Part shown: positions 1 to 8,333 of the stretch, in pieces
Layout of the letters: each line of letters opens with the position of its first letter
Numbering within the stretch: position 1 is the stretch's first letter
Assembly: GCA_001552515.1 (NCBI GenBank)
Contig: BCRI01000026.1
Span: 1 to 63,092 of the forward strand
Direction: 5' to 3'
Source of the DNA: Sphaerimonospora mesophila NBRC 14179 = JCM 3151
GTDB taxonomy: Bacteria > Actinomycetota > Actinomycetes > Streptosporangiales > Streptosporangiaceae
Length of the DNA stretch: 63,092 nt
Translations under genes and position numbers: made by a program
Notes under the pieces: generated by a model
What the model was told of the DNA's origin: nothing
The model's database searches: none
What the model saw: only the letters and a program-made list of their open reading frames with translations

Positions 1-3000
1 GTGCGGGTCACCCACGGGGAGGCGCCCGAGCGGCGCTCCCAGTCGGAGTACATCTACTTCCGCGGCATGGACGGCGACGAGCTGCCCGGCGGGGGCACGC
101 GGAATGTGCAGGTCACCGACTCCGCCGGCACCGCGGTGGACGACGCCGACGCGCTGCAGGGACGGGTCCGCGAGGAGATCCACTACGACGGCCCAGGCGG
201 GCCCGCGTTGAGCGGCACCATCACCGGTTACTGGGTGAAGCGGACCGCCAGGCGCGTGCGCTCCTGGGGCACGACCACCGCGAGCATGGTTCGCGCGGAC
301 AGCGAGCGCACCCGCACCGCACTCGCGTCCGGCGGCTGGCGCCGCACCTTGACCCGCACCGGCTACAACACCGACGGCGTGCCCACCCAGGTCGACGATC
401 TCGGCGACGAGTCGACCGCGAGCGACGACCAGTGCACCCGTACGGAGTACACGCGGGACGAATCCCGCTGGATGATCTCCTATGTCTCCCGCGTGGAGAC
501 CGTCACCAAGGCGTGCGACGTCACCCCGGAGCGGCCGGACGACGTGGCCTCCGACGTGCGCAAGTACTACGACGGGAAGGCGTTCGGCGCCGCGCCGTCC
601 AAGGGCGACGTCACCAGGACCGAGAAGCTCGGCTCGTGGAACGGGGGCCCGCGGTACGTCACCGTCGGCACCACCGTGTTCGACGCGTACGGCCGGCCGC
701 TGGTGGTGACCGACGCCTCGGGCGGCAAGACGACCACGGCGTACACCCCGGCCACCGGCCTGGTCACCGGCACCACGGTGACCAACGCGCTCGGGCATGC
801 CGGCAAGACCGTGGTGGAGCCGGCCTGGGGGCTTCCCACCGCCACGATCGACGTCAACGGCAAGCGCACCGATCTGGCCTACGACCCGTTGGGCCGGTTG
901 ACCGGGGTGTGGCTGCCGGGACGTGCCAAGGCGACGTACGCCTCGACCCCGAACATGAAGTTCGGTTACCTGATCCGGGCGAACGGGCCGACCACGGTGA
1001 CCACTTCGACGCTACGCAACGACGGGGCGACCTACACCACCGGCTACGCCCTCTACGACGGCCTCTTACGTCACCGGCAGACCCAGCAGCCCGCCCCCGG
1101 CGGCGGCCGCGTGGTGAACGACACGCTGTACGACACGCGTGGCCTGGTCTACAAGACCAACCAGGACTACTACGTAGAGGGGGCGCCGGGCGCCACGTTG
1201 TGGATCCCGGCCAGCGACGACGACGTCCCCGGGCAGAACGTCACCGTCTACAACGGCATGGAGTGGCCCACCGCGCAGATCTTCCGCAAGCGCGGCAGCG
1301 AACAGTGGCGGACCACCACCACGTACGGCGGCGACCGCATCAGCGTCGATCCGCCGGCCGGAGCCACTCCGATCACCAGGATCACCGACGCACGCGGCGA
1401 GCTCGTCGAGTTCCGGCAGTACAAGGGCGACGGCCCGAGCGGCGACTACGACGCCACCACCTACACCTACACGGCCACCGGACAACCCAAGACGATCAAG
1501 GACGCCGACGGCACCGCGTGGACCTACCACTACGACCTGCGTGGCCGCCTCGTCCAGCTCGACGACCCCGACAAGGGCACCGCGAAGCTGACCTACGACG
1601 ACGAGACCGACCGGCTGCTGACGACGACCGATGCCCGCGGAAAGAGCCTCTACTCCACCTACGACGCTCTCGGCCGCAGGACCGCGGAATACGAGGGGAC
1701 CTCGGCGAGCGGCACCAAGCTCGCCGAATGGAGGTACGACACTCTGCTCGACGGCACCGTGGTCAAGGGCCAGCCGACCGCCTCCATCCGGTACGTCAGG
1801 AACGCCACGACCGGCGCGATGGACGCCTACACCACGGCCGTCACCGGCTTCGACGACGCCTACCGGACACTCGGCGCCGAGACCGTCATCCCGGCCTCCG
1901 AGGGCGCGCTGGCCGGCACGTACAAGATCAGAACCGACTACAACCTCGACGGCACCGTCCGCCGCACGGTGCTGCCCGCGGCCGGCGGCCTGCTCGCCGA
2001 GACGATGCTGTACGGCTACGACGAGCTTGGCCATCCCACCACGACGCGCGGCCTGACCAACTACGTCACCTCCACCACCTACTCCAAGCTCGGCCAGGTG
2101 CTCGACATGACCATGAGCACGGGTCTGAAGCGAGTGAAGGAGACCAACTTCTACGAGGAGGGGACGGGCCGGCTCACCCGGTCGCTGTTCGAACGGGAGA
2201 CCTCCCCGATCTCGGTCGCGGACACCAATTACACCTATGACCAGTCGGGCAACATCACCCGGATCGCCGACACTCCGTCCGGCCAGACGCCCGACGTCCA
2301 GTGCTTCCGTCAGGATCACCTGCAGCGCCTCACCGAGGCCTGGACCGCCACCGACGGCTGCGCCTCCGGACCATCGGCCGCCGTCGTCGGCGGAGCCGCG
2401 CCCTACTGGCAGTCCTTCGGCTACGACAAGGTCGGCAACCGTACCAGGGAGGTCGACCACCGGGCCGGCGGCGACGTCACCAAGACCTACTCCTATGCCG
2501 GCCCGGGCAAGCCCCAGCCGCACACGCTGACCTCGGTCGCCTACCAGGGCGGCGCCCGTGACGGGCAGATCGACGGCTACACCTACGATGCCGCCGGCAA
2601 CACCACGGAGCGGGGCTCCGGCCGCGCCCTGGAATGGGACGTCGAGGGGCACCTCGCCAAGTCCACCGACCCGTCCGGTGTCAGCACCTTCGTCTACGAC
2701 GCCGGCGGCGAGCGGCTGATCCGCCGCGATCCCACCTCGACGACGCTCTACGTCGCCGGGATGGAGATCCGGCTCGACAAGGCCACCGGGGCCAAGACCT
2801 GCACCCGCTACTACTCCCACGGCGGCCAGGTCGTCGCCGTCCGCACCACCGGCAAGGGCCTCACCTGGCTGGGCGCCGACCACCACGGCACCACCGACGT
2901 CTCGGTGTCCGACGACGACGCGCAGACACCCGTCCGCCGCCGCTTCACCCCCTTCGGGCAGCAGCGCGGCACGCCGCCGTTGTTCTGGCCCGGTCAACGA

Positions 3001-4641
3001 GGCTTCGTCGGCGGCGTCATCGACGAGGCCACCGCTCTCACCCACCTCGGCGCTCGCGAGTACGACGCCGAGACCGGCCGCTTCATCTCCGTCGACCCGG
3101 TGTTCGACGTGACCGACCCGCAGAGCTGGAACGGCTACGCCTACGCCGGCAACAACCCGGTGAACGCGTCGGACCCGACCGGGTTGATGCTCGACGGCGG
3201 CACCCAGTGCGGCTGGCGCAAGAGCGACCCCTGCAACGGCGGAAGAAAGTACAACGCCGGCTGCGGAGACTGCGGAGGCGGGGGCGGCGGCCCGACGTAC
3301 AACCCGCCGCCCCCACCGATCAACCCGCCGCACTGCGGGCGCTGGGACTTCGGCTGCAAGTCCAAGAACTTCTGGAACAAGCACAAGGCCACCATCGTCA
3401 ACGTCACCGTCTCGGTGACCGTGACCATCGGCTGCGAAGCCGCCACGCTGGGCGCCGGCAGCGTCGGCTGCGCCGCGGCGGGTGGAGCCGCCGGCAACCT
3501 CGCGGGCTACCTCGTTTCGACGCCGCGTGACCAGTGGAGCATGGGCGGCGCGGTCAAGTCGGCGGCGTTCGGAGCCGTGTCGGGCGCGGCCGGCGGCGTG
3601 CTCGGCAAGGTCGCCTCGGCGGCGCTCGGCAAGCTGGCCACCACGGCGGCGGGCAAGGCGGTCACCGGAGCCGTGGCCAAGGCCGCGGGCAAGGCGAGAT
3701 CGGCACTGGGCAAGGCGGGCGGCGCCGCCGGTGACGCGGCCGAGGGCGCGGCGGCCAAGGCAGCGGGCAAAGCGGCTGGGAAGCCTCGTGCCTCCTCCGG
3801 CGGAGGATCGTCCTGCCTCCGCCCCACCAGCTTCGTCGCCGGAACCAAGGTCCGACTCGCGGACGGTACGGAGAAGGCGATCGAGAAGGTCAAGGTCGGC
3901 GAGAAGGTCCTCGCCACCGATCCGGCCACCGGTAAGACGGAGGCCAAGCCCGTCGTCGCGGCCTTCTCGGGCGCCGCCTACCTCAGCCTGGTCGAGATCA
4001 CCGTCGACACCGACGGCGAGAAGGGCCACGACACCGGCATCATCCTCGCCACCGAACACCACATGTTCTGGGACGGCCAGGACAAGGCGTGGGTCCGCGC
4101 CGACCACCTGACGCCGACCGACCGTCTGCGCACCCCGTCCGGCGACACGGTCCGGGTCGTCGGCACCACCGCCGTCCCGGCCCACCCCGAGGTCTACGAC
4201 CTCACCGTCGCCGACACCCACACCTTCTACGTCCAGGCCGGCCCCACCCCCGTGCTCGTCCACAACTGCGGGGACCTCGCCAAGGACCATGGAGTCGCGG
4301 GCGGCCATGCCCTGGACCATGTGGGCCTCACAGACGAGCAATTGATCGCGAGGGCTACGGGCCTCGAAAACGGCATGGCATCGAGTCTCTCCCCGGAAAC
4401 CGCTCAGAGCAGCGTCGACGCCGTACTCGACGGGATCAATCTCAACGCGTGGGCGGCCAGGAACGTCGCCGGTGCGCAAAGGGATCTCACCAAGCGTTTC
4501 AGCGCGCCGATCGGACGGGTCGCCGACAAGGAGGGAAACGTGTCGGATGCCTACTCCCTGCGGTTGGTCATCAGACGGATCAACAAGGGCACAGACGGCC
4601 ACAGGGGCGCCTGGATCGTATACACGATGTCGGCGAGTTGA
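1..4641 (+). CDS. RHS/YD-repeat polymorphic toxin with Hint domain and RNase A-like C-terminal toxin (5' partial)
   Basis: The reading frame is open from the first base of the window, so the N-terminus (probably a signal or anchor region) lies outside. Many YD-type repeats (for example YDPLGRL, YDLRGRL, YDALGRR) form the RHS shell up to the core end motif 'NNPVNASDPTGL' near residue 1060. A Gly/Ala/Lys-rich linker follows (about 1180-1265), then a pretoxin Hint (intein-like) domain from 'SCLRPTSFVAGTKV' (about residue 1271) to 'VLVHNC' (1418-1423), which in this family is thought to cleave off the tip. The last ~123 residues begin with 'GGHALDHVGLTDEQL' and end 'WIVYTMSAS', resembling the bacterial CdiA-CT RNase A-like domain; the C-terminal Thr/Tyr positions are shifted compared with what I recall of the family. 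Role inferred: contact-dependent or secreted RNase toxin against competitors. No recognisable immunity gene follows. Confidence 0.9.
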   Translation: MRVTHGEAPERRSQSEYIYFRGMDGDELPGGGTRNVQVTDSAGTAVDDADALQGRVREEIHYDGPGGPALSGTITGYWVKRTARRVRSWGTTTASMVRADSERTRTALASGGWRRTLTRTGYNTDGVPTQVDDLGDESTASDDQCTRTEYTRDESRWMISYVSRVETVTKACDVTPERPDDVASDVRKYYDGKAFGAAPSKGDVTRTEKLGSWNGGPRYVTVGTTVFDAYGRPLVVTDASGGKTTTAYTPATGLVTGTTVTNALGHAGKTVVEPAWGLPTATIDVNGKRTDLAYDPLGRLTGVWLPGRAKATYASTPNMKFGYLIRANGPTTVTTSTLRNDGATYTTGYALYDGLLRHRQTQQPAPGGGRVVNDTLYDTRGLVYKTNQDYYVEGAPGATLWIPASDDDVPGQNVTVYNGMEWPTAQIFRKRGSEQWRTTTTYGGDRISVDPPAGATPITRITDARGELVEFRQYKGDGPSGDYDATTYTYTATGQPKTIKDADGTAWTYHYDLRGRLVQLDDPDKGTAKLTYDDETDRLLTTTDARGKSLYSTYDALGRRTAEYEGTSASGTKLAEWRYDTLLDGTVVKGQPTASIRYVRNATTGAMDAYTTAVTGFDDAYRTLGAETVIPASEGALAGTYKIRTDYNLDGTVRRTVLPAAGGLLAETMLYGYDELGHPTTTRGLTNYVTSTTYSKLGQVLDMTMSTGLKRVKETNFYEEGTGRLTRSLFERETSPISVADTNYTYDQSGNITRIADTPSGQTPDVQCFRQDHLQRLTEAWTATDGCASGPSAAVVGGAAPYWQSFGYDKVGNRTREVDHRAGGDVTKTYSYAGPGKPQPHTLTSVAYQGGARDGQIDGYTYDAAGNTTERGSGRALEWDVEGHLAKSTDPSGVSTFVYDAGGERLIRRDPTSTTLYVAGMEIRLDKATGAKTCTRYYSHGGQVVAVRTTGKGLTWLGADHHGTTDVSVSDDDAQTPVRRRFTPFGQQRGTPPLFWPGQRGFVGGVIDEATALTHLGAREYDAETGRFISVDPVFDVTDPQSWNGYAYAGNNPVNASDPTGLMLDGGTQCGWRKSDPCNGGRKYNAGCGDCGGGGGGPTYNPPPPPINPPHCGRWDFGCKSKNFWNKHKATIVNVTVSVTVTIGCEAATLGAGSVGCAAAGGAAGNLAGYLVSTPRDQWSMGGAVKSAAFGAVSGAAGGVLGKVASAALGKLATTAAGKAVTGAVAKAAGKARSALGKAGGAAGDAAEGAAAKAAGKAAGKPRASSGGGSSCLRPTSFVAGTKVRLADGTEKAIEKVKVGEKVLATDPATGKTEAKPVVAAFSGAAYLSLVEITVDTDGEKGHDTGIILATEHHMFWDGQDKAWVRADHLTPTDRLRTPSGDTVRVVGTTAVPAHPEVYDLTVADTHTFYVQAGPTPVLVHNCGDLAKDHGVAGGHALDHVGLTDEQLIARATGLENGMASSLSPETAQSSVDAVLDGINLNAWAARNVAGAQRDLTKRFSAPIGRVADKEGNVSDAYSLRLVIRRINKGTDGHRGAWIVYTMSAS

Positions 4642-5070
4642 ACTCGGCTGACGGCAACTCGCTCCTGAAACCGGAGGCCAGCCGTGGGGAGCTCGGCGAG
4701 CAGGCGTGATCCGGCGAGAGGTCTGTCACGCACGTGGAGTGCTGCCATTCTCGCCTGGGTGATTCATCCAGTCATATGCTGCCGATGGTCCCGGCCTCTT
4801 GTCCGAAGAAAGGGAAGATGGCATGAATCTGGGGGACGCGGTCCGCCGGCTGGGAGTCCGCGCTGATGCGATCCGTGCTATGGCCGATCCATTGAGAGGG
4901 ATTTTGTGGCGGCGCTCGGATAACGTTTGATCCCGCCCTGATCCGTGAAATGGACCGAGGTAGCAGAACAAGCATGAAACTCTGTGCCGGGGGCGGGAAG
5001 GAGACACCCCACGGGTGAGAACATGAACACTCACGGTACGGTTCGCGCGTGGTGTTCATAGCCGCCGATC
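4642..5070. other. Gap between toxin gene and SARP gene; no clear immunity gene
   Basis: This is where an immunity gene would be expected. The only translated-looking item is a 35-codon ORF (listed separately at 4823-4930). A 60-codon frame at 4684-4866 has arginine/tryptophan-rich, shadow-like composition and was not accepted. No terminator hairpin was convincing. Confidence 0.5.
4823..4930 (+). CDS. Small ORF of 35 aa, possible remnant immunity gene
   Basis: An ATG preceded by the purine-rich stretch GAAAGGGAAG opens a 35-codon frame beginning MNLGDAVRRLGVRADAI and ending at TGA 4930. It lies about 180 bp downstream of the RHS toxin stop on the same strand, the position of an immunity gene. 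The start reads like the first helix of a small soluble protein, but it is far shorter than usual immunity proteins. It may be a truncated immunity gene, an unrelated short peptide or chance. No family recognised. Confidence 0.25.
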   Translation: MNLGDAVRRLGVRADAIRAMADPLRGILWRRSDNV

Positions 5071-5105
5071 TTGCTCTGGGTCAGGGAGGTGCCTAGGATC
5101 TAGGC
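5071..5105 (+). promoter_or_regulatory. Promoter of the SARP gene with palindrome over the -10
   Basis: TTGCTC at 5071-5076 and TAGGAT at 5094-5099 are separated by 17 nt and fit a housekeeping sigma promoter. The -10 lies inside a perfect 6+3+6 inverted repeat, GCCTAG-GAT-CTAGGC (5091-5105), a likely operator. Predicted start near 5106, about 26 nt before the GTG start; GGAGGGGG at 5123-5130 supplies the ribosome site. Confidence 0.5.
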
Positions 5106-5131
5106 GTCTCGCGACTCAGGGTGGAGGGGGC

Positions 5132-7999
5132 GTGGAATACCGGCTCCTCGGTTCGGTTCGCGTCCGTGACGCGGACGGCCAGGAGGTCCACCTTGCCCGC
5201 CCCAAGCACCGGCAGGTCCTCGTCGCGCTGCTCGCGAGCGCCAACAGGGCCGTCCCGGCCGGCCACCTCGTGGAGCATCTCTGGGACGGCACCCCGCCCC
5301 GTTCGGCCCGGGGCAACCTCAAGACCTACATCTCGGCGCTGCGCCGGCTGCTGTCGCCCGCGGACCCGGGGGCCGCGCCGATCGAGACCGTGGGAGACGC
5401 CTACCGTCTGGTCGTACGGCCCGGCGAGCTCGACCTCCTCACGTTCCGGGATCTCGTCCGGCAGGGCCGCGGCGCGCTGAAGGCGGGCGATCCGCAACGC
5501 GGCGAGACCCTGTTCCAGCGGGCCCTTCTGCTGTGGCGTGACGACCCCTTCCAGGGCGTGCCGCTCACCCTCCTGCTGCAGGAGATCGCCACGGGGCTGC
5601 GGGAGGAGCGGCTGGGGGTCTTCGAAGACTGGGCCGACGCGCGGCTCGACCTCGGCCTGCACGCGGAGGCGATCGGCCCGCTACGAGAGTGCGTACGCGA
5701 CCACCCTTTGCGCGAGCGCCCGTGGGGTCAGCTGATGCTGGCCCTCGCGCGTGACGGCCGGCGGGCGGACGCGCTCGCGGCCTTCCAGGAGCTGCGAACC
5801 CGGCTGGTCGAGGATCTGGGGGTGGAACCGGGGCAACCCGTTCAGCGGCTCCACCAGCGGATTCTCTCCGGGGACGGCGATCTCTTCCGCGGCACCGCCG
5901 CCGCGGCGGATGCCCCGGGCGCGACGAACGACGGCGAGCAACCCGTGACACCCCCACCTGCGCCCCCGACGGTGCCGAGGCAGCTTCCCTCCGGCTCGCC
6001 CCATTTCGTGGGCCGGGAGCGGGAGCTGAGCCGCCTGGAGACCTGGCTGAACCCGCCGGACGGGTCGCCGCCCGCGCCGGTGGTGGCGATCTGCGGGCCA
6101 CCCGGTGCGGGCAAGTCCGCCCTGGCGCTCCACGCGGCGCACCGGGCCGAAACCCGCTTCCCCGACGGCCAGGTGTACGTCAACCTGCGTAGCGCGATGC
6201 CCGGGGTGCGACGGCTGGACACGGGTGAGCTGATCGGCCGGCTCCTGCGGACGTTCGGCACGCCGGGTTCGGAGGTTCCTCCCGACGTCGACGAGGCCGC
6301 CTCGGCCCTGCGGACGATCCTCCACGGCAGGCGGGTGCTGCTCCTCCTCGACGACGCCTCCTCGATCGCGCAGGTCGGTCCTCTCCTGCCGATGACCTCC
6401 GGCTCAACCGTTCTGCTGACGTCCCGGGAGAACCTGGCGCCGGCCGCTCCCGCCTCGCACGTCGACCTCGGCCCCATGCCGCGGGACGAGGCCGTCGCCA
6501 TGCTGGTCCGGCGGTTCAGCGCTGGTGGCGTCGGCTTCTCCCAGAAGGCCGTGGAACGGCTGGCCGACCTCTGTGACGGGTTTCCCCTCGCCCTGCACGT
6601 CGCCGGCGCCCGGCTCGCGAGCCACTCCGGCTGGTCGGCGGACATGCTCATCGAACACCTGGAGGACGAGAGCAGCAGGCTGGACGAGCTGCGCATTGGG
6701 GAAATCGGCGTGCGCAGCAGCATCGCGGTCAGTTACACGGCCCTGGCCGACAGCGGGCAGGCCCTCGACCGCGAGGCCGCGCAGGCGTTCCGCCTGATCG
6801 GGCTGTTACGCGTGCCCGACCTGGGCCTGGAGGCGGTGGCCGGGCTGCTCGACCGGCCGCCACGGGCCGCCGAGCGGGTCATCGAGAGGCTGTTCGACGC
6901 GCGGCTGGTGGAGAGCCCGGCTCCCGGCCGCTACACCATGCACGACCTGATCAGGCTGTACGCGCAGGAGCGCGCGGTGGACAGCGAGCCGGTGGATCGG
7001 CGGGAGGCCGCGCTCCGCCGCGTGCTCGGCTTCCTCGTCGCCACCACGGGCGCTGCCGTGCGCGTGATCGACCCGCACCGCCTGCACGCCGGCGTGCCGG
7101 AGGCGCCGCAGCGGCCGAAGACGCTGCGCGGCCGGGATGAGGCGACCCGCTGGCTGGAACGGGAATGGCCCAACCTGCTGACGATCGTCGGCCAGGCATG
7201 GGACGCCGACGCAGCGACGGCCCGCCTCGCCGTCGGCCTCGCCCTCAATCTGCAGTGGCATCTCGCCGCGCAGGGGTACCGTCACGAGATGCTCTGGCTC
7301 GGCACGAGATCGCTGGCGACCGCGCGCCGGCTCGCGGACCGGGAGAGCGAGGCACAGGCGCTCGCGATGGTGGCGATGGCGCACCGTCTGCTCAACCACG
7401 ACACGGAAGAACTGAAGCGCCTCCATGAACTGCTGGACCTGTGCCGGGAGCTCGGCGACCCCCATGGCGAACTGCGCGCGCTCGGCAACCTGGCCAGCGC
7501 CTGTCTCCTCATGGAACGTCCGGAGGAGGCGCTGCGGTACGCCGACCGGCAGCTCGCGATCAGTCGCCGGGTGGGGTCCCCGGTGGGGGAGCGGTACGCA
7601 CTGATGATGGCCGGCGACGCGCATCTGCTGCTCGGATCCCACGACGAGGCCGTCGCGACGCTGCGGCTGGCTCTGCGGCGCGCACGGGAGGCGAGCGATG
7701 TGATGCACGAGGCGATGACGCTCCGTCGTCTCGGCGAGGCGTACCTCGCCGCCGGGGACGCCGTCATCGCCCGCGCGCATCTGCTCGACTCGCTGGCGGG
7801 CTTCGACGCCTGCGCCCGGGGGCCGCAGGAGCGCTCGGAGACGCTGGTCGCGCTGGCCCGGTCGGCCCGGATGCTCGGCCGCCTCGGGGAGGCGTCGGAG
7901 TACGTCGCGGAGGCGCTGCGGATCGCCAGGGAAAGCGGCGACCGGCACGACGAAGGACGTGCCCTCCGGGAGCAGGCCGAGCTCCACGGCCGCGGCTGA
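5132..7999 (+). CDS. SARP-family transcriptional regulator with NB-ARC ATPase and TPR repeats (AfsR-like)
   Basis: A 955-aa regulator with the AfsR architecture. Residues ~1-95 are an OmpR-type winged helix, ~100-245 the bacterial transcriptional activation (BTAD) domain, then a Pro-rich linker and an NB-ARC/STAND NTPase with P-loop 'GPPGAGKSALALHAA' (~321-335), Walker B 'VLLLLDDA', and an MHD motif in 'YTMHDLIRLYAQE'. The C-terminal ~300 residues are helical TPR-like repeats (LGNLASACLLMERPEEALRY and similar). Start is GTG 5132, just after GGAGGGGG. Such proteins bind direct heptameric repeats and activate secondary-metabolism or differentiation genes, with the STAND/TPR half sensing a ligand or phosphorylation; no biosynthetic cluster is next to it, so the target is unknown. 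A small peptide ORF follows 124 bp downstream. Confidence 0.95.
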   Translation: MEYRLLGSVRVRDADGQEVHLARPKHRQVLVALLASANRAVPAGHLVEHLWDGTPPRSARGNLKTYISALRRLLSPADPGAAPIETVGDAYRLVVRPGELDLLTFRDLVRQGRGALKAGDPQRGETLFQRALLLWRDDPFQGVPLTLLLQEIATGLREERLGVFEDWADARLDLGLHAEAIGPLRECVRDHPLRERPWGQLMLALARDGRRADALAAFQELRTRLVEDLGVEPGQPVQRLHQRILSGDGDLFRGTAAAADAPGATNDGEQPVTPPPAPPTVPRQLPSGSPHFVGRERELSRLETWLNPPDGSPPAPVVAICGPPGAGKSALALHAAHRAETRFPDGQVYVNLRSAMPGVRRLDTGELIGRLLRTFGTPGSEVPPDVDEAASALRTILHGRRVLLLLDDASSIAQVGPLLPMTSGSTVLLTSRENLAPAAPASHVDLGPMPRDEAVAMLVRRFSAGGVGFSQKAVERLADLCDGFPLALHVAGARLASHSGWSADMLIEHLEDESSRLDELRIGEIGVRSSIAVSYTALADSGQALDREAAQAFRLIGLLRVPDLGLEAVAGLLDRPPRAAERVIERLFDARLVESPAPGRYTMHDLIRLYAQERAVDSEPVDRREAALRRVLGFLVATTGAAVRVIDPHRLHAGVPEAPQRPKTLRGRDEATRWLEREWPNLLTIVGQAWDADAATARLAVGLALNLQWHLAAQGYRHEMLWLGTRSLATARRLADRESEAQALAMVAMAHRLLNHDTEELKRLHELLDLCRELGDPHGELRALGNLASACLLMERPEEALRYADRQLAISRRVGSPVGERYALMMAGDAHLLLGSHDEAVATLRLALRRAREASDVMHEAMTLRRLGEAYLAAGDAVIARAHLLDSLAGFDACARGPQERSETLVALARSARMLGRLGEASEYVAEALRIARESGDRHDEGRALREQAELHGRG

Positions 8000-8123
8000 C
8001 CGTTCCGGGGCCGGCTGCGAGCACCACGAACCGCCCGGCATTCCGACGAAGGTTTACTGCCTCCGAACTTCTTCCTTCAAAACGACGTCGATATCCCCGA
8101 AGACCATTCGAACGGGGAGGATG

Positions 8124-8261
8124 ATGAACAAGTACCTGAAGCACCTTCTGATCGCCGCGTTGATCGGTGCGGGACTGGTCACCGGGGCCGCCATCGTCGT
8201 TCCGGACCACCACGTCGAGGCGATCGCTCCGCATCCTGGCCCGCGGGGAAGCTGCTGCTGA
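8124..8261 (+). CDS. Small hydrophobic peptide, 45 aa, ending in Cys-Cys
   Basis: An ATG (8124; an in-frame ATG lies at 8121) with GGGGAGG directly upstream encodes 45 residues: a basic start 'MNKYLKHLL', a hydrophobic segment 'IAALIGAGLVTGAAIVV', then a His/Pro-rich tail 'PDHHVEAIAPHPGPRGSCC'. It looks like a signal-anchored or exported micro-protein or pro-peptide. It is co-directional with the upstream STAND/TPR regulator. A role as a signalling peptide for that regulator is speculation; no family recognised. Confidence 0.5.
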   Translation: MNKYLKHLLIAALIGAGLVTGAAIVVPDHHVEAIAPHPGPRGSCC

Positions 8262-8293
8262 CCACGGGGGCAGTGTGACGGGCTGCGCGGTGC

Positions 8294-8320
8294 GCCGCCG
8301 CGCCGGAGTGGCGCGGCGGC
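8294..8320. terminator. GC-rich hairpin between the small peptide ORF and fadB
   Basis: An 11-bp perfect stem, GCCGCCGCGCC / GGCGCGGCGGC, with a 5-nt loop, sits 33 bp after the peptide ORF stop and 14 bp beyond the fadB stop on the other strand. It has no U-tract, common for actinobacterial terminators, and could serve both directions. Confidence 0.6.
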
Positions 8321-8333
8321 TCGCGAGCTTCGG

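Noticed and set aside
1066-4602. Minus-strand frame of 1178 codons opposite the RHS gene
   Set aside because: Composition is Gly/Arg/Val-rich antisense shadow of a GC-rich gene; the plus strand has clear YD repeats and Hint motifs.
4684-4866. 60-codon plus-strand frame as the toxin's immunity gene
   Set aside because: Arg/Trp/Pro composition without helix pattern, no ribosome site; the 35-aa frame at 4823 is somewhat better but still weak.
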